A stretch of 64,000 nt of DNA from Orychophragmus violaceus. Taxonomy: Eukaryota > Streptophyta > Magnoliopsida > Brassicales > Brassicaceae. The DNA lies in assembly GCA_030180135.1 (NCBI GenBank), contig CM058236.1:63081728-63145727 (forward strand), read 5' to 3'. The notes under the pieces were generated by a model. That model saw nothing but the letters and a program-made list of their open reading frames with translations. It was not told the DNA's origin and did no database searches. Position 1 is the stretch's first letter. Each line of letters opens with the position of its first letter. Positions 9,828 through 21,241 of the stretch are shown here, in pieces. The position numbers and the translations under genes were made by a program.

Positions 9828-10877
9828 ATGGGGAAAGGTCGCGCACTGAGCGACGGTGTCATAAAGAAGATCCTCCTCTCTTACACCTATGTCGCAATCT
9901 GGATCTTCCTCAGCTTCACGGTGATCGTCTACAACAAATACATCCTCGACAAGAAGCTCTACAATTGGCCTTACCCAATCACACTCACCATGATTCACAT
10001 GGCTTTCTGCTCTTCCTTGGCCGTAATCCTCATCAAAGTCTTCAAAATCGTCGAGCCTGTCTCAATGTCTCGCGAGACTTACCTCAGATCCGTCGTACCC
10101 ATCGGAGCGTTGTACTCACTCTCCCTCTGGTTATCGAACTCCGCTTACATCTACCTCTCTGTCTCCTTCATTCAGATGCTCAAAGCCCTGATGCCAGTCG
10201 CCGTTTACTCGATCGGAGTTTTGTTGAAGAAAGAGACATTTAAATCTCAGACCATGACCAACATGCTCTCGATCTCTTTCGGTGTCGCGATCGCTGCTTA
10301 CGGTGAAGCTAAGTTCGATGTTTGGGGTGTTGTTCTTCAGCTTGGAGCTGTTGCTTTCGAAGCTACGAGGTTGGTTCTGATTCAGATCTTGCTTACATCT
10401 AAAGGCATCAATCTTAACCCAATCACTTCTCTTTATTACGTTGCTCCTTGCTGTTTGGTCTTCCTCTCTGTCCCTTGGATCTTTGTGGAGTTTCCGGTTC
10501 TGAGAGATACTTCGAGTTTCCATTTCGATTTCGTTATTTTCGGAACCAATTCGGTTTGTGCGTTTGCGTTGAATCTTGCTGTGTTTCTTCTCGTTGGGAA
10601 GACTTCTGCTTTGACTATGAATGTTGCTGGTGTGGTTAAGGACTGGCTCTTGATCGCTTTCTCGTGGTCTGTGATTAAGGATACGGTGACGCCGCTGAAT
10701 CTTTTCGGTTACGGGCTTGCGTTTTTGGGTGTTGGGTATTACAATCATTGCAAGTTGCAGGCGTTGAAGGCGAAAGATGCGCAGAAGAAGGTTCAGGCTA
10801 GTGATGAAGAAGCTGGGAAGCTTTTGGAAGTGAGGGAAAGTGAAGTTGCTGGAAAACGTAACGAAACTCAAGATTGA
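9828..10877 (+). CDS. Sugar-phosphate/phosphate translocator (At4g32390/At2g25520-like)
   Basis: An intact single-exon gene of 349 residues. It begins MGKGRALSDGVIKK, which matches the conserved start of this plant subgroup, and the ATG sits in a good context. The protein has a short basic N-terminus, about ten hydrophobic spans across the triose-phosphate-translocator (drug/metabolite transporter) fold, and a hydrophilic C-tail from about residue 310 (KLQALKAKDAQ, then acidic). Conserved family segments include FTVIVYNKYILDKK near residue 30, SNSAYIYLSVSFIQMLKALMP near 105, LVGKTSALTMNVAGVVKDW near 255 and the FGYGLAFLGVGYYNH end. Members move nucleotide sugars or sugar phosphates against phosphate or nucleotide, probably in Golgi or endomembranes. 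The substrate cannot be read from sequence. Codon use is normal and no damage is seen. It is the one clearly functional host gene here. Confidence 0.97.
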   Translation: MGKGRALSDGVIKKILLSYTYVAIWIFLSFTVIVYNKYILDKKLYNWPYPITLTMIHMAFCSSLAVILIKVFKIVEPVSMSRETYLRSVVPIGALYSLSLWLSNSAYIYLSVSFIQMLKALMPVAVYSIGVLLKKETFKSQTMTNMLSISFGVAIAAYGEAKFDVWGVVLQLGAVAFEATRLVLIQILLTSKGINLNPITSLYYVAPCCLVFLSVPWIFVEFPVLRDTSSFHFDFVIFGTNSVCAFALNLAVFLLVGKTSALTMNVAGVVKDWLLIAFSWSVIKDTVTPLNLFGYGLAFLGVGYYNHCKLQALKAKDAQKKVQASDEEAGKLLEVRESEVAGKRNETQD

Positions 10878-12219
10878 GATTCTGAATCTTGATCTGAGTC
10901 AAGAATGCAATTTCAGGGAATAAGAGCTCAAGGGTTAAAGGATGATTTTGTTGGATGTTTTTTTTTTTGTCGGTGGGTTTTGCTTCTTCATAGATTATCG
11001 TTTTCATTATTGTTGAACTACGTTTAAGTTATTGGCTAATTATATTTACAAAGTGATTTGATGGTACAAAGGGGGTTTTAGAGGTTTTATGAATCTTTTC
11101 GAACTCCATTGTATCTTCTTTTGAGTTATGTTTTGCTTCCTTTAACTCCTTATGAATCTTATTTATGTGGGTAACAATTGGTGTAGCAATAACTTCTTTA
11201 TACTTGGCTCAACCGAGATTTTTTCATTGTCAAATCGATATTTTCTTATTTCTCCAATGAAACCATTATATGATTATAATATATGGATTTAGCACACATC
11301 CATTAGTCTAACCTAAACAACATATTTTCTTCATCGTGATTGGTCTAATAATAAAATAAATCAGCCCAACAATCAAAAACAAAGATTCTTCACTTAGAGA
11401 ATGTGTGACTCAGCTCAAAACTGATTCGGCTTAGCTCACGATCAAACCTATTCAGCTCAAGCTTAGCTCGCCATCTTATTCAACTTGGCTCCAAAACAAG
11501 GACAGCTCAGCCCACTTTTCACCTGAAAAGTATGGCCCATTCGTTACGAGTTTGACAAAAAGTCAATGGCTCGTACAAAAGTACGACCGTATTTACTATA
11601 AATAGATTGTTTTACTGTACATACTGTAACTTTTTGGGATTTGTGCATTTAATTACCTTTTCTCTCTAGAAACTAGCACGTCTCGAATTGTAAGCGAACT
11701 CATTAATTGACGATCTCGCACTATCATGTTCGTTTGTCGATCTTAGTCTGCTTTCTAATAAAGATAAACTTTGACCTATAGATTTCTACCGAACAGGTTC
11801 ATTATAACCTGACAAAAACGAAAATACTTGTGATGGGTTCAGTAATCAAAATGATGAAAGTCAGAAGATGGACATAGCAAAAAATAGTGTTTTATAGGTT
11901 ATGTCCGACATTTGGAAGCAAGATCCATAATCCAGGGTAATACATTCCCACACCGAAATTCGTATGGACGGAAGGGTCATTATACCACTCCAAATGGCGT
12001 TACTTTCTTAGAGTTTGGTTACTGAATGTGAATTTTCACTTCAACAAGCTCCTACTTTAAGTAAATGGAGACGCTAAATTGGTATTACATACCAAATCTC
12101 AAACATTCAAAGTTTCAAACAATTCACGGATTATGAATTTCTTAACAGCGAACAGTTTTTGGAATTTCAACCACTCGCTTTGACATAAAGCTGTTTGGTT
12201 TCAGAATAGGATTCCTAAC
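10878..12219. other. Intergenic region downstream of the translocator
   Basis: The translocator 3' UTR and polyadenylation region should lie in the first 200-300 bases. No other gene is supported. About 11400-11815 looks like an old LTR (separate entry). The sequence from 11816 to the start of the duplicated block at 12220 holds nothing I recognise. Confidence 0.5.
11400..11815 (+). repeat. Possible solo LTR, unassigned
   Basis: The stretch has a TATA box (CTATAAATAG near 11598), an AATAAA near 11757 and a TGACA end. It resembles the downstream half of gypsy LTRs in base composition. No partner LTR, primer site or target duplication was found, so this is only a suggestion. Confidence 0.3.
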
Positions 12220-12554
12220 TTTCTATAGGAGAAGTGTTGTTCTGTTATTAAGCTACTTTCGTTGAAATAGCTCTGTTTATTGAGCATTTTTTTTTAATTG
12301 GATGGTGCCCCGCGAGCATGCATGTGTGGACCTGAACGTTGTGTTCAAAATTAATCTATAATCAGTTTAGGTATTATAATTTATGTTTAAGACTACTAAA
12401 TAGAGATTGAATACAACTTTTCTTCCTTTGATTTTTTGGGCCGCCGGTGTGTTTGCGGGTGGCTCCACCCCTTTAATTCTTCTTTACTTCCTTTGTTTCA
12501 ATAATTGCAATGGATGTTGCATATTCTCATCGGACATATATCAGATCCAATCTC
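12220..12554 (+). repeat. Left copy of a ~336-bp duplication flanking the Tat element
   Basis: This block recurs at 23695-24030 with only a few differences, including one base in a T run. It abuts the left LTR directly. It includes a CCGCCGGTGTGTTTG / GGTGGCTCCACCCC segment resembling plant LINE 3' ends. A short CAGAATA at 12202-12208 also has a counterpart at 23688-23694. Confidence 0.93.
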
Positions 12555-13085
12555 TGTAAGTTCGTAACTCGGTCTATCCAAAGATAGCAAGAGTTTTAGG
12601 TTTGAAATTAGGGATTCTAAAAGAAGAATTAGTGAACACGGTGAGAGTTAGGAAATTAGGGTTTGTAAGCCGGCGTTTCCGAGATGGAAGCCGGTAAAGA
12701 ATGGTTGTAAAGTCGCCGGAAAGTTTATGTTAAATTTGCTCTAAAGTCTCTCAAGCTCCAAGTATTTAGAAAAGCGTATCCTTGAATGATTATCGGGTTC
12801 CCTTATATAGGGTTACAAGTCGGTTTAACACATAAGAAAATAAAAAATAAATACGAATATTTCCTAAAATCCTGACTTTATCTTTTTATGGTATATTTCC
12901 GTATTTAACGTCATCGCGCGGCGCCTTTACTTTAACATTTTCAAAACCCTAATGTAAGCCGGTTATCCCGAGTTCGGTTTAACCTAAGTTTTACCGCCTT
13001 GGGCTTTACTTCCGACTTTCCATTATGGGCCGACCTAAACTCACAAATAGGCCTTCTTAGTAAAGTGCTAATCTTGACTCCAACA
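12555..13085 (-). repeat. Tat element 3' LTR (531 bp)
   Basis: The LTR begins (plus strand) TGTAAGTTCGTAACTC and ends GACTCCAACA. A TATA-like TATATAAGG on the minus strand lies near 12805. The polypurine tract abuts its inner edge. Confidence 0.92.
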
Positions 13086-13100
13086 ATAAACCCCCCCAGT
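13086..13100 (-). other. Polypurine tract of the Tat element
   Basis: On the minus strand the bases just before the 3' LTR read CTGGGGGGGTTTAT, the usual plus-strand DNA primer of Ty3/gypsy elements. Confidence 0.8.
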
Positions 13101-13417
13101 GTGACGACCTGGACTCAAGTCGTCATTACGAGGAGTTAACCTATATGGTTTAGGAAATGATTTTGTTGGCCCATATTTTTGTCGAGGTGGGCCCTCCTTT
13201 CGGCCCGAGCCAAATGAGCAGTTCGGTCCATGGCCAAGATTGATCCGGTTTAGTGAAGAATTAATTCAATTTTAATCTTTCGGGACCGTATTGGGTTTTA
13301 CCCTAACCGGTCGTGGGAATCGAGGCGTCGTCTAGGTAATCATGATCCCTATTGATGGGTGCGAGAAACGAGGCGCCTTCTTCAGTGGCTTCTCTACCAC
13401 GATGCCTCCATTTCGTC

Positions 13418-13425
13418 TATATATT
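13418..13425 (+). promoter_or_regulatory. TATA box of the antisense gene
   Basis: TATATATT lies 171 bp upstream of the ATG at 13589, followed by a pyrimidine-rich leader typical of plant transcription starts. It lies inside the element, just internal to the 3' LTR, and faces the gag-pol genes. Confidence 0.6.
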
Positions 13426-13588
13426 CCCCTTTCTCTTCTCATTTCTTCACTTCTTCTTGGGTTGAAGAAAATTTGAGGTAATTTTCGCTCTCCACTGGTT
13501 TTATTTTCCGATTATCTTTTCCGGCGTTGCTCAGTCGTTTCTCCTAGGATTAGATCCGTTCTACCCTTTATTGTTTCAACTGTTAAGT

Positions 13589-16205
13589 ATGTCGCTAGTT
13601 CGTTGCTCGGAACGTAAGGATAAAGAAGTCGTTCCCGTATCCTCTGGTTCATTAAGTCGTCATGATACATCGTCCAGCTCGTCGTCTGCCACCACGTCCT
13701 CCGATTTAAGAGGTCATCCCGGCTACCGTGCGGCTGAGGAATTTATCTATCATCAATAGCTGTTACGTAGGAAAGATGACGCGGAAAACTCTGGTCAGGG
13801 TGAGATTCTTATTCCGCAGCTTCGAGACTCGGATCCTGAAGGTTCCGACGAAGATGTAGATATTGAAGGAATTGAATCCGACACTGTCGGTGATGACATC
13901 TCGGTTCTTCCTTCCGAGATATTTGATAACGTTTTCGAGACGCGGTCTGATGTGGAGTCGGTTGTTTCTACGCTTCAAGGATGTGGAGCAGACCCGCGAA
14001 TTAAGTTTCTCATCCCCGGCACGCTTGACCGTCCTTGGAATCCTCCACTGGGCTACATGACTTTGTACGAGTCATATTTTATCAATACTGATTCCGCGGG
14101 AGGTCGCTGCTGGTTTCCTCTTCCCGATTTGCTGATTTCCTACTGTCACCGCCGCGAAATTGCCATATCTCAATTGTCCGCGGTCGCAGTTCGCCATATG
14201 GTCGATCTTCCCGTTCTTGGAGCCGAGGCCGATGTAACGATAACCGTTAATTTCTTTGAGGAGGCGACTTTGATTAATCCAATGTCGAAAACCATCCCGG
14301 GTTGTTTTGCGGTGAAGTTTAAGAGTGGCAATCGAGTCGTGACAGACGCGCCTAGCAAGATTAGTAACTGGCAGCGAAATTATTTTTATGTCGAGATATC
14401 TTCCTTGGTTGTTCCCGACGACCTTAGAGAGCTTATCCGAACGTCATGGAATACACAACTTGGTAGATGTCGTTCTGATCTTACCGCTATTAGTGTGGAT
14501 GATTTACTCAATTCCATTTTGTTTTTGCAGTGTACCATCCGTTTCTTAAGCCGTACCCGGATCATTTCTTTTCGATTCTCCAGAAGATCCAAGCTCTCGG
14601 TCTTCGTAAGTGGTCAGATCTCACTCGGGAACGTATTGGCAAGTCTCTTTCTCGGATTTCCAAAGGTACAAATCTCTTGTTTTAGTTTTCTTCACTCATC
14701 CTCCCCCCTTTTTTTTTAAGTCGACGCTTATATGCTCTGTGTTTTGAACTTTTGCTTTCAGTTAAGTGGAATACCAAGACGAAGGTGACCCCTGATCAGC
14801 TCGTCAAGCCTAAGAGGATGGGAAAAGTTAAAAGAATTGACTCCGTTGACTTCCAAGGAGATTTCATCCAAGCCTCCTTCTTCCGCTAAGTCGTCGAAAG
14901 ATAAGGATAAACCTTTACCTTCTCAAGGCGGTAATCAATCTTCCGATGTCGGCGAGAAGTCCACTGCGCTGTTGGTAAATCCTTCCAATCTTCCGCCTAA
15001 GGTTCCCACAAAGAAAAGGCCTGCAGAGGATAAGCCGGCTCAGGAGAGGTCGGCAAAGAAGGCGTCCCACACGAGCAAGCCAGCCGAGGACGCTCCTGCT
15101 GAGGTGGGGGCTTCTGGAGAACCTGCTAAGAAAAAAGATCCGTGGAAGCGATTCTACAAATTTAAGGGGACCGTCTCCGATTCGTCTGGTAGTTCGAAAC
15201 CTTTTGAATCTAACAAGGAACTCATCCTGGTGCGACCAAGGCGTGAGGTGAAGGAAGGAGAAGTCTGCCCTTCTATTCACAACTTCGCTTATCAATATGC
15301 AAGTGAGGTCCCCTTCATCAATAATCCCCAGGCCTGCTTCGATATGCTGACGTGTGTGAGAGGAAATGAGTCGGATTGGCCGGTCTTGGAGGAATTGCCT
15401 CACTCGGATGCTATCGTCCGGCTAAAGCACGCCGAAGCTACAGTAAGTTTCTTATATTAAATTTTGCATCGTTTTGCCGAGATAACGTTCTTCGCGCTAT
15501 TTTCAGATGATCGCGGCCTCTAATCATGTGGCTTGGGAAAGTTCCTGGGCCCAAAAGAAGCTGGCTGACGCGGTCACTAAGCGGGACGATCTCCTCAAGA
15601 AGATTAAAGAGGAGAAGAAGGTATTGGAAGGGAACAACCTGGTTCTCGAGGGTAAGCTCAAACAGGCCGAAGAGAAGTCGAAGGCCGACTTTCTTAAGTT
15701 TAAGTCGGAGAAACAGAAGCTGCAGAAATCCTGCCTCGACTTGGTTCGCAAAGAAAGGGAGAGAGTCGAAGCCGCTGCTAGGACAAAGGCGCATACTCAT
15801 TTCGATCTTATCCAGCGCTACATCAAGGATCAAGAAGATGCTGTTGCGCTTCAAGTTAAGCAGGCTCAGATTTCTGGGCTCAAGAAATGTCTGATAAAAC
15901 TCAGCGAGCAGGGCGTGCTGATTCCTCAGGCCGTCCTGGATAAGATTGCCGCGGACGAGGTTGCGGTTGATGCGGAGTTGGACGACATGAATGTCGTGAC
16001 GAAGGAGGAGCTCACATTTGTCCTCTCTCCAATACATCATCCTCTTCTCGATCGTTCTCATGATTCCCCTCCTCCTATTCCGTCGGATGTCGACCAGTTT
16101 GGAACAAATCATGGGATAATTCTGGAGGCGGTTCCTGCTGACCTCGTCAAGTCTGTCCGTTCTGAGGTCGCGGCTTTAGAAGGCGCTCCTAAGGTGCAGG
16201 ATTAG
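13589..16205 (+). pseudogene. Antisense four-exon gene of the Tat element (Transposase_28-like plus coiled coil), broken
   Basis: The gene runs opposite to gag-pol. Exons fit 13589-14462, 14531-14665, 14762-15442 and 15507-16205, all with GT-AG introns and matching phase. Exon 1 encodes a Ser/Asp-rich N-terminus and a domain resembling the plant 'putative gypsy type transposon' family (FPLPDLLISYCHRREIAISQL, then NFFEEATLIN). Exon 3 is Lys/Pro-rich and probably nuclear or nucleic-acid binding. Exon 4 is a long Lys/Glu coiled coil of about 230 residues. TATA box (13418) and AATAAA (16300-16305) fit a separate transcription unit. Extra and antisense ORFs in this position are known in Tat/Grande/Retand elements, role unknown. 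Damage: an in-frame TAG at 13757-13759 and a one-base frame change near 14811-14837 in exon 3. Confidence 0.8.
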
Positions 16206-16299
16206 ATCACTGCGAAGAGCGGTCCCGGAGAGGTCGGCGAACCTGGGAAGTCGTCGGCTGGGGCTGACTGAAGCCCTATTTCTTTTGTTTCCGCTTGGT

Positions 16300-16305
16300 A
16301 ATAAA
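16300..16305 (+). terminator. Polyadenylation signal of the antisense gene
   Basis: AATAAA lies 95 bp after the stop codon at 16205, followed by a T-rich stretch. This fits a plant near-upstream element. Confidence 0.5.
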
Positions 16306-16572
16306 GTTTATTTTGATTTTGCAAACCTTAACTTCTGTTTAATTTAAGCACAATTTATCTTAAGTTTGTTTTAAGCTTTGATATTTGAATCAGTCTATAG
16401 CTTATTGGTCAAACTTAATCAAATTGCGGTTTCGAATTTGACAAATCAAATATAGATTTTCGTCGTGTGACCAAGTCTTGCTACTGCATTTAAGCTTGTA
16501 GCGACTTTTATCACGAAGTCGTGCAATTGTATTAAAATTATTTAAACAAGTAGAAACTTATTTTTGATAAAT

Positions 16573-16720
16573 TTAATCGTATAGCGACTTTAACTGAGTC
16601 GGACTATTCTTGTTTTAAACTTGTCTTTGACAGTTTTAATCAGATAGCGACTTTAACAGAGTCGGACTATTCTTGTTTTAAACTTGTCTTTGACAGTTTT
16701 AATCAGATAGCGACTTCAGT
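16573..16720 (+). repeat. 63-bp tandem repeat, about 2.4 copies
   Basis: TAGCGACTTTAAC recurs at 16582, 16645 and, diverging, at 16708, an exact 63-bp period. The second unit differs from the first at a few bases. Degenerate AGCGACTT motifs continue on both sides. Tandem arrays in this region are characteristic of Tat/Retand elements and can seed satellites. Confidence 0.85.
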
Positions 16721-17326
16721 TTGTTTTAAGTCGTACTAATATCGTATTAAGCTTGTTTTCAGCGAGTCTAGTCGGTTTCGTGACTTGGAATACGTGCTCG
16801 TAACCAGATCGAAACTCTTTTGTATTTAAACTCGTTGTCAAGCTCAAACAATTTAGCGACTCTTGCCATAAGGCGGTTTGCGAGGCTTATAGATGCTCGG
16901 CTTTATTCTAAGGGCGGGAGAATGTGCAAGTCTTTTGCGCTCGACTTATTTGTTATCTCCTACCACGAAGAATTTGCGGGACGGATTCCGGCTTTTCCTT
17001 ACCACGATGTGCACCTCGTGCGCAAGGAAGACCACACCCCTGGCCAGGAGGCGTGATGCTGGTGCGAGTCTTTATTAGATACTCGGCTTTCTGCGAGTTA
17101 CTTTGACTCGGCTTTGTTAATATTAAGGATATTCAAATACTTAATGAAAGGACTTACCTGTTTTGGTTTTTGCAGGGCTTTCAAGGCGGCAAATTAACTG
17201 AAAAAATGAAATTTTTATTAGATTTGTGACTGTCTGTGCCGGTAAAGGCTGCCTACGTATCTCCCGAGGAAGAATCAAGTCACTCGTAGTTCATAATACT
17301 TTTTTTTTGGCGATAGTCTTGCCGTC

Positions 17327-20300
17327 TTAGAAGTATTCTTTCAGACTCGCCGAATTCCAGGATCGCGGTAAAGCTTTGCCTTTCATTGACTCAAGCTCGT
17401 AGACTCCCGGCTTGACGACTTTTGTGACTTTGTAAGGTCCTTCCCATTTCGCCCCGAGTTTGCCTGCTCTCCACTCTTTGGTGTTTTCGTAAACTTTGCG
17501 GAGGACGTAGTCACCGACTTGAAAGTGTCGCTCCTTGACTTTCTGGTTGTAGTACCGAGCTGCGAGCTGTTGGTAATTTTGAATTCTGAGTAGGACTCGA
17601 TCCCGTTCTTCTTCTAAGGTGTCGAGAGCCTGGATTAGCATTTTTTCATTGATCTCGGTATGGTGCGGCATGAGAGACCGGCGGAGAGTGTAAATGTTAG
17701 CCTCGGCCGGTACCATTGCTTCTACGCCAAAGGCTAAGGAGAATGGGGTGGCTCCTGTTGCGCTGCGGGGTGTCGTTCTATGCGACCAGAGGACACCATC
17801 TAACTCGTCTGCCCAAACTCCTTTTTTGCTCTCAAGGGGCTTCTTGATGCCGGCAATAATGGTCTTATTCGTAGCTTCAGCTTGTCTGTTGCCTTGCGGG
17901 TATCTTGGTGTCGACTTGCTAAGACGTATATCCCATTTTTTGCAGAACCCTTCGAATGTGTTCGAGATGAATTGCGACCTGTTGTCTGTGACGATCTCAT
18001 ATGGCAATCCAAACCGACATATGATGTGCTTCCAAACGAAGTTCAGGACCTGGACATCATGGATTGCGGCGTAAGCTTTGGCCTCTACCCACTTTGTGAA
18101 ATAGTCGGTCATGATAAGTAAAAAACGCCTTTGATTGGATAATGGTAATGGTCCAACGATATCCATTGCCCACCTCATGAATGGATAAGCCGCGGTCGAA
18201 GTTGTAAGCAGTTCTGTAGGTCGATGTATGAATGGCGCATGACGCTGACACTTTTCACACTTGTTGGAATAGGTCTCGCAATCGGCTATCATAGTCGGCC
18301 AATAGTGACCGTTCAGCTTGATTTTGAGGGCGAGAGACCTGCCTCCGGAGTGGTTGCCGCATTCTCCAGAGTGCGTCTCTTCGAGAACCCGACTTACTTC
18401 GTCTCCGTGTATGCATCTGAGGAGGATTTTATTAGCCGAGTATTTATAAAGGATACCGTTATGTAAAGTGTATCGTGCACTCTTGACTTTAAGTCGTCGC
18501 GCTTCCCATTTGTCTTCCGGAAGCTTTCCTTCTGTTAAATATGCTCTTATTGGGAGTCGCCAATCCTCATTGTCGTCAGTTAGAAAAGCAATGAGATCGG
18601 TGTTCTTTGCTTGAACGTTAAAGCACATATCATCCTCGCCAGGTTCTTCTTGATCACTTTCGGGGGGCGGGATGCTTGGTTCGTGGATCGTTTCTACCGG
18701 GATCCGTCGACAGAGATCGGGATTCGATGCCAGTGACGCGAGTGCGTCTGCTGGTGCATTCTCTTTCCTTGGTATCTGGACAATGTCAAAGAATTCGAAG
18801 GAACTAGTGAGCTCTAATGCCGTCTTTCGGTAAGCCTCCATTCGCTCTTTTTTAGCTTCATAGTCTCCATTGATTTGGTTTGCCACAAGCATGGAGTCGC
18901 AATGGGCCAAGAGATGTCGTACTCCGATTTCTCTGGCTAATCTGAGACCGGCTAATAGAGCTTCATACTCGGCTGTGTTGTTGGACGCCGTGAAACCCAA
19001 CTTGAATGACTGCTCTAATATTTCGCCGGTTGGTGATATGAGGCGTATCCCTATCCCGGATCCTTTTTTCGATGAAGCCCCGTCGACGAACAGCTTCCAA
19101 TTCTTGTCTTCTATCTCGGTACTGACATCCAATTCAGGTGATAATTCTACAAGGAAATCAGCTATTACCTGCGACTTGGCGGTTGTCCTGTTTCTGTATT
19201 CGATGTCGTACTCGCTTAGCTCTATCGCCCATTTGGCCAGGCGACCAGACTGCCCTGGGCTGTGCAAGATTGTCCGAAGGGGCTGGCTACTTAATACATC
19301 GATTGGATGCGACTGAAAATAGGGTCGTAGCTTCCGTGCCGAGACGACGACTGCGAAGGCCAGTTTCTCCATTGCGAGATATCTGGTCTCGGCTCCGTTC
19401 ATTGTTTTGCTTACGTAGAAGATCGGCTTCTGTTCTCCTCGATCTTCCCGAACTAGTACGCCACTGACTGCCGTTGTTGAGACCGCGATATAAAGCAATA
19501 GTGTCTCACCGTTTTCTGGTTTAGACAATATCGGCGGGTTCGACAAGTAGTCCTTGAGCTGAATGAATGCCTCCTGACACTTATCGTCCCACACGAATCT
19601 TTTATTTCCCCGTAGGAGTTCGTAAAACGGCAGACATTTATCCGTTGACCGGGATATGAATCTGTTCAAGGCGGCTATGCGGCCGGTTAGGCGCTGTACC
19701 TCTCGTGTATTCCTGGGAGATGGCAAGTCGATTATAGCTGTGATCTGCTTTGGATTAGCTTCTATTCCTCTCTGAGTCACCACATACCCAAGGAACTCTC
19801 CTGATGTTACTCCGAACGTACACTTGGTTGGATTGAGCTTCATTCTGTACCGATTAAGGATGTTGAAACATTCCTTTAAATGGCCGACGTGTTGAGAGGC
19901 AATCAAAGATTTGACCAGCATGTCGTCGATATAAACCTCCATTGTCGTGCCGAGTTGGCCTGCAAACATCCGATTGACCAACCGCTGGTAGGTGGCGCCG
20001 GCGTTTTTGAGACCAAATGGCATAACCTTATAGCAATACGTACCTCGTTCAGTGATGAACGCCGTCTTTTATCTGTCATCCGGGTTCATGAGGATTTGAT
20101 TATATCCCGAGAACGCATCCATGAATGATAGCAATTCATTTCCGGCTGTTGCTTCAACAAGTCGGTCGATATGTGGCAGAGGGAAACTATCCTTTGGGCA
20201 TGCTTTATTGAGATCTGTGAAATCGACACATACTCTCCACTTCCCGTTTTTCTTTTTCACGACCACTGGATTAGCCAACCAATCGGGATATTTGACTTCC

Positions 20301-21232
20301 TGGATGGAACCGGCTTCAAGTAACTTCTCTACCTCATCGTTAACTGCTTTAGCCCTTTCAGGACCGAGCTTTCGCCTCTTCTGCTTAACTGGTTTGTAAG
20401 TCGGGTCGATATTGAGCTCGTGGGTTGTGATGGTTGGATTGATGCCTTTCATGTCCTTCATTGTCCACACAAACGTTGTAACATTTTGCTGCAGGAAGGC
20501 GATCAATTCCTTTTTGATGCCCTCTGGTAGTTCCGCACCAATCCCTACACACTTGCTTGCATCGGAGTCGTCGATGCTGACTTGTTGGATCAGTTCTTTT
20601 TCAGGACCTTTTCTTCCGTGTTCCGTGTTGATCATGCACGAAGGCACTCTGATCCTATGTTCTCTTGCAAAACACGACCGGCTTGCGCTTTGGCATCCCT
20701 TGACTGTTTGAATACCCTTAGGCGTCGGGAATTTCAGACATTGATGGTATGTCGAGGATACCGCCTTCATACTATATAACCACGGAGTTCCGAGGATGAC
20801 GTTATAGATGGTTGGTTTATCAATGACATGAAACCTCACCAATCTGTTAACCCCTCCTGCGTAAACCGGCAACTTGATCGTTCCGATTGTGTATGTCGTC
20901 TCGCTTGTGAACCCGGTGAGCGGCTTGGCCTTCTGCTTGATATCCTCCTCCTTAATTTCCATCTTTTTGAGTGTATCTAGGAAAATTAGGTCTATTGAGC
21001 TTCCGGTATCCACCAGTATTCGAGACACTTGGCAGCTTCCGATTAACAGCTCTACCACTAGCGGGTCGTTATGGGGGTAGTGAGTCCCATAGAGGTCTTG
21101 GTCGGTAAAGGTGACGGGAGGATCATCTGACAGGATTGGCTGAGGCGCCTTTTGTGCGGCTAACGCAAGGCGTTCGTAGACCTTTATTGACCGGACCGAA
21201 TCATTTACGGAGATTAGACCGCCCATGATCAT
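17327..21232 (-). pseudogene. Tat element pol (protease, RT, RNase H, archaeal-type RNase H, integrase)
   Basis: One long frame with a single premature stop. Protease is near the N-terminus (RILVDTGSSIDLIF). Reverse transcriptase follows (WRVCVDFTDLNKACPKD; then MPFGLKNAGATYQR and YIDDMLVKS). Next come its RNase H, then a second, archaeal-type RNase H (KLFVDGASSKKGSGIG ... NNTAEYEALLAGL ... HCDSMLV ... NAPADALA), then integrase with an H-H-C-C zinc site (ECGNHSGG ... CEKCQRH) and the MDIVGPLP, VTDNRSQF and NRQAEATNKT segments carrying D, D and E. A TAA at 20069-20071 interrupts the reverse transcriptase between NPDDR and KTAFIT, where the family has a sense codon. The upstream stop at 21242 separates it from gag in the same frame. 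Apart from these stops the frame is remarkably clean. Confidence 0.9.
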
Positions 21233-21241
21233 GTTGATTCC

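Larger units (their letters stand above)
16206..17326. other. Noncoding gap between the convergent antisense gene and pol
   Basis: No gene is supported. It holds the antisense gene's 3' UTR, a 63-bp tandem repeat (separate entry) and many scattered AGCGACTT / GTCGGACT motifs, so the repeat array was probably once longer. Confidence 0.6.

Noticed and set aside
10131..10871. 246-codon antisense open frame over the translocator gene, plus 9776-10243 in another plus frame
   Set aside because: Both are shadows of the strongly conserved translocator frame. Their composition is Ser/Arg-rich with no domain, and no separate promoter is seen.
11400..11815. A full LTR retrotransposon near 11400-12200
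   Set aside because: A TATA box and TGACA end hint at an LTR, but there is no primer site, coding region or second LTR. Kept only as a low-confidence solo LTR.
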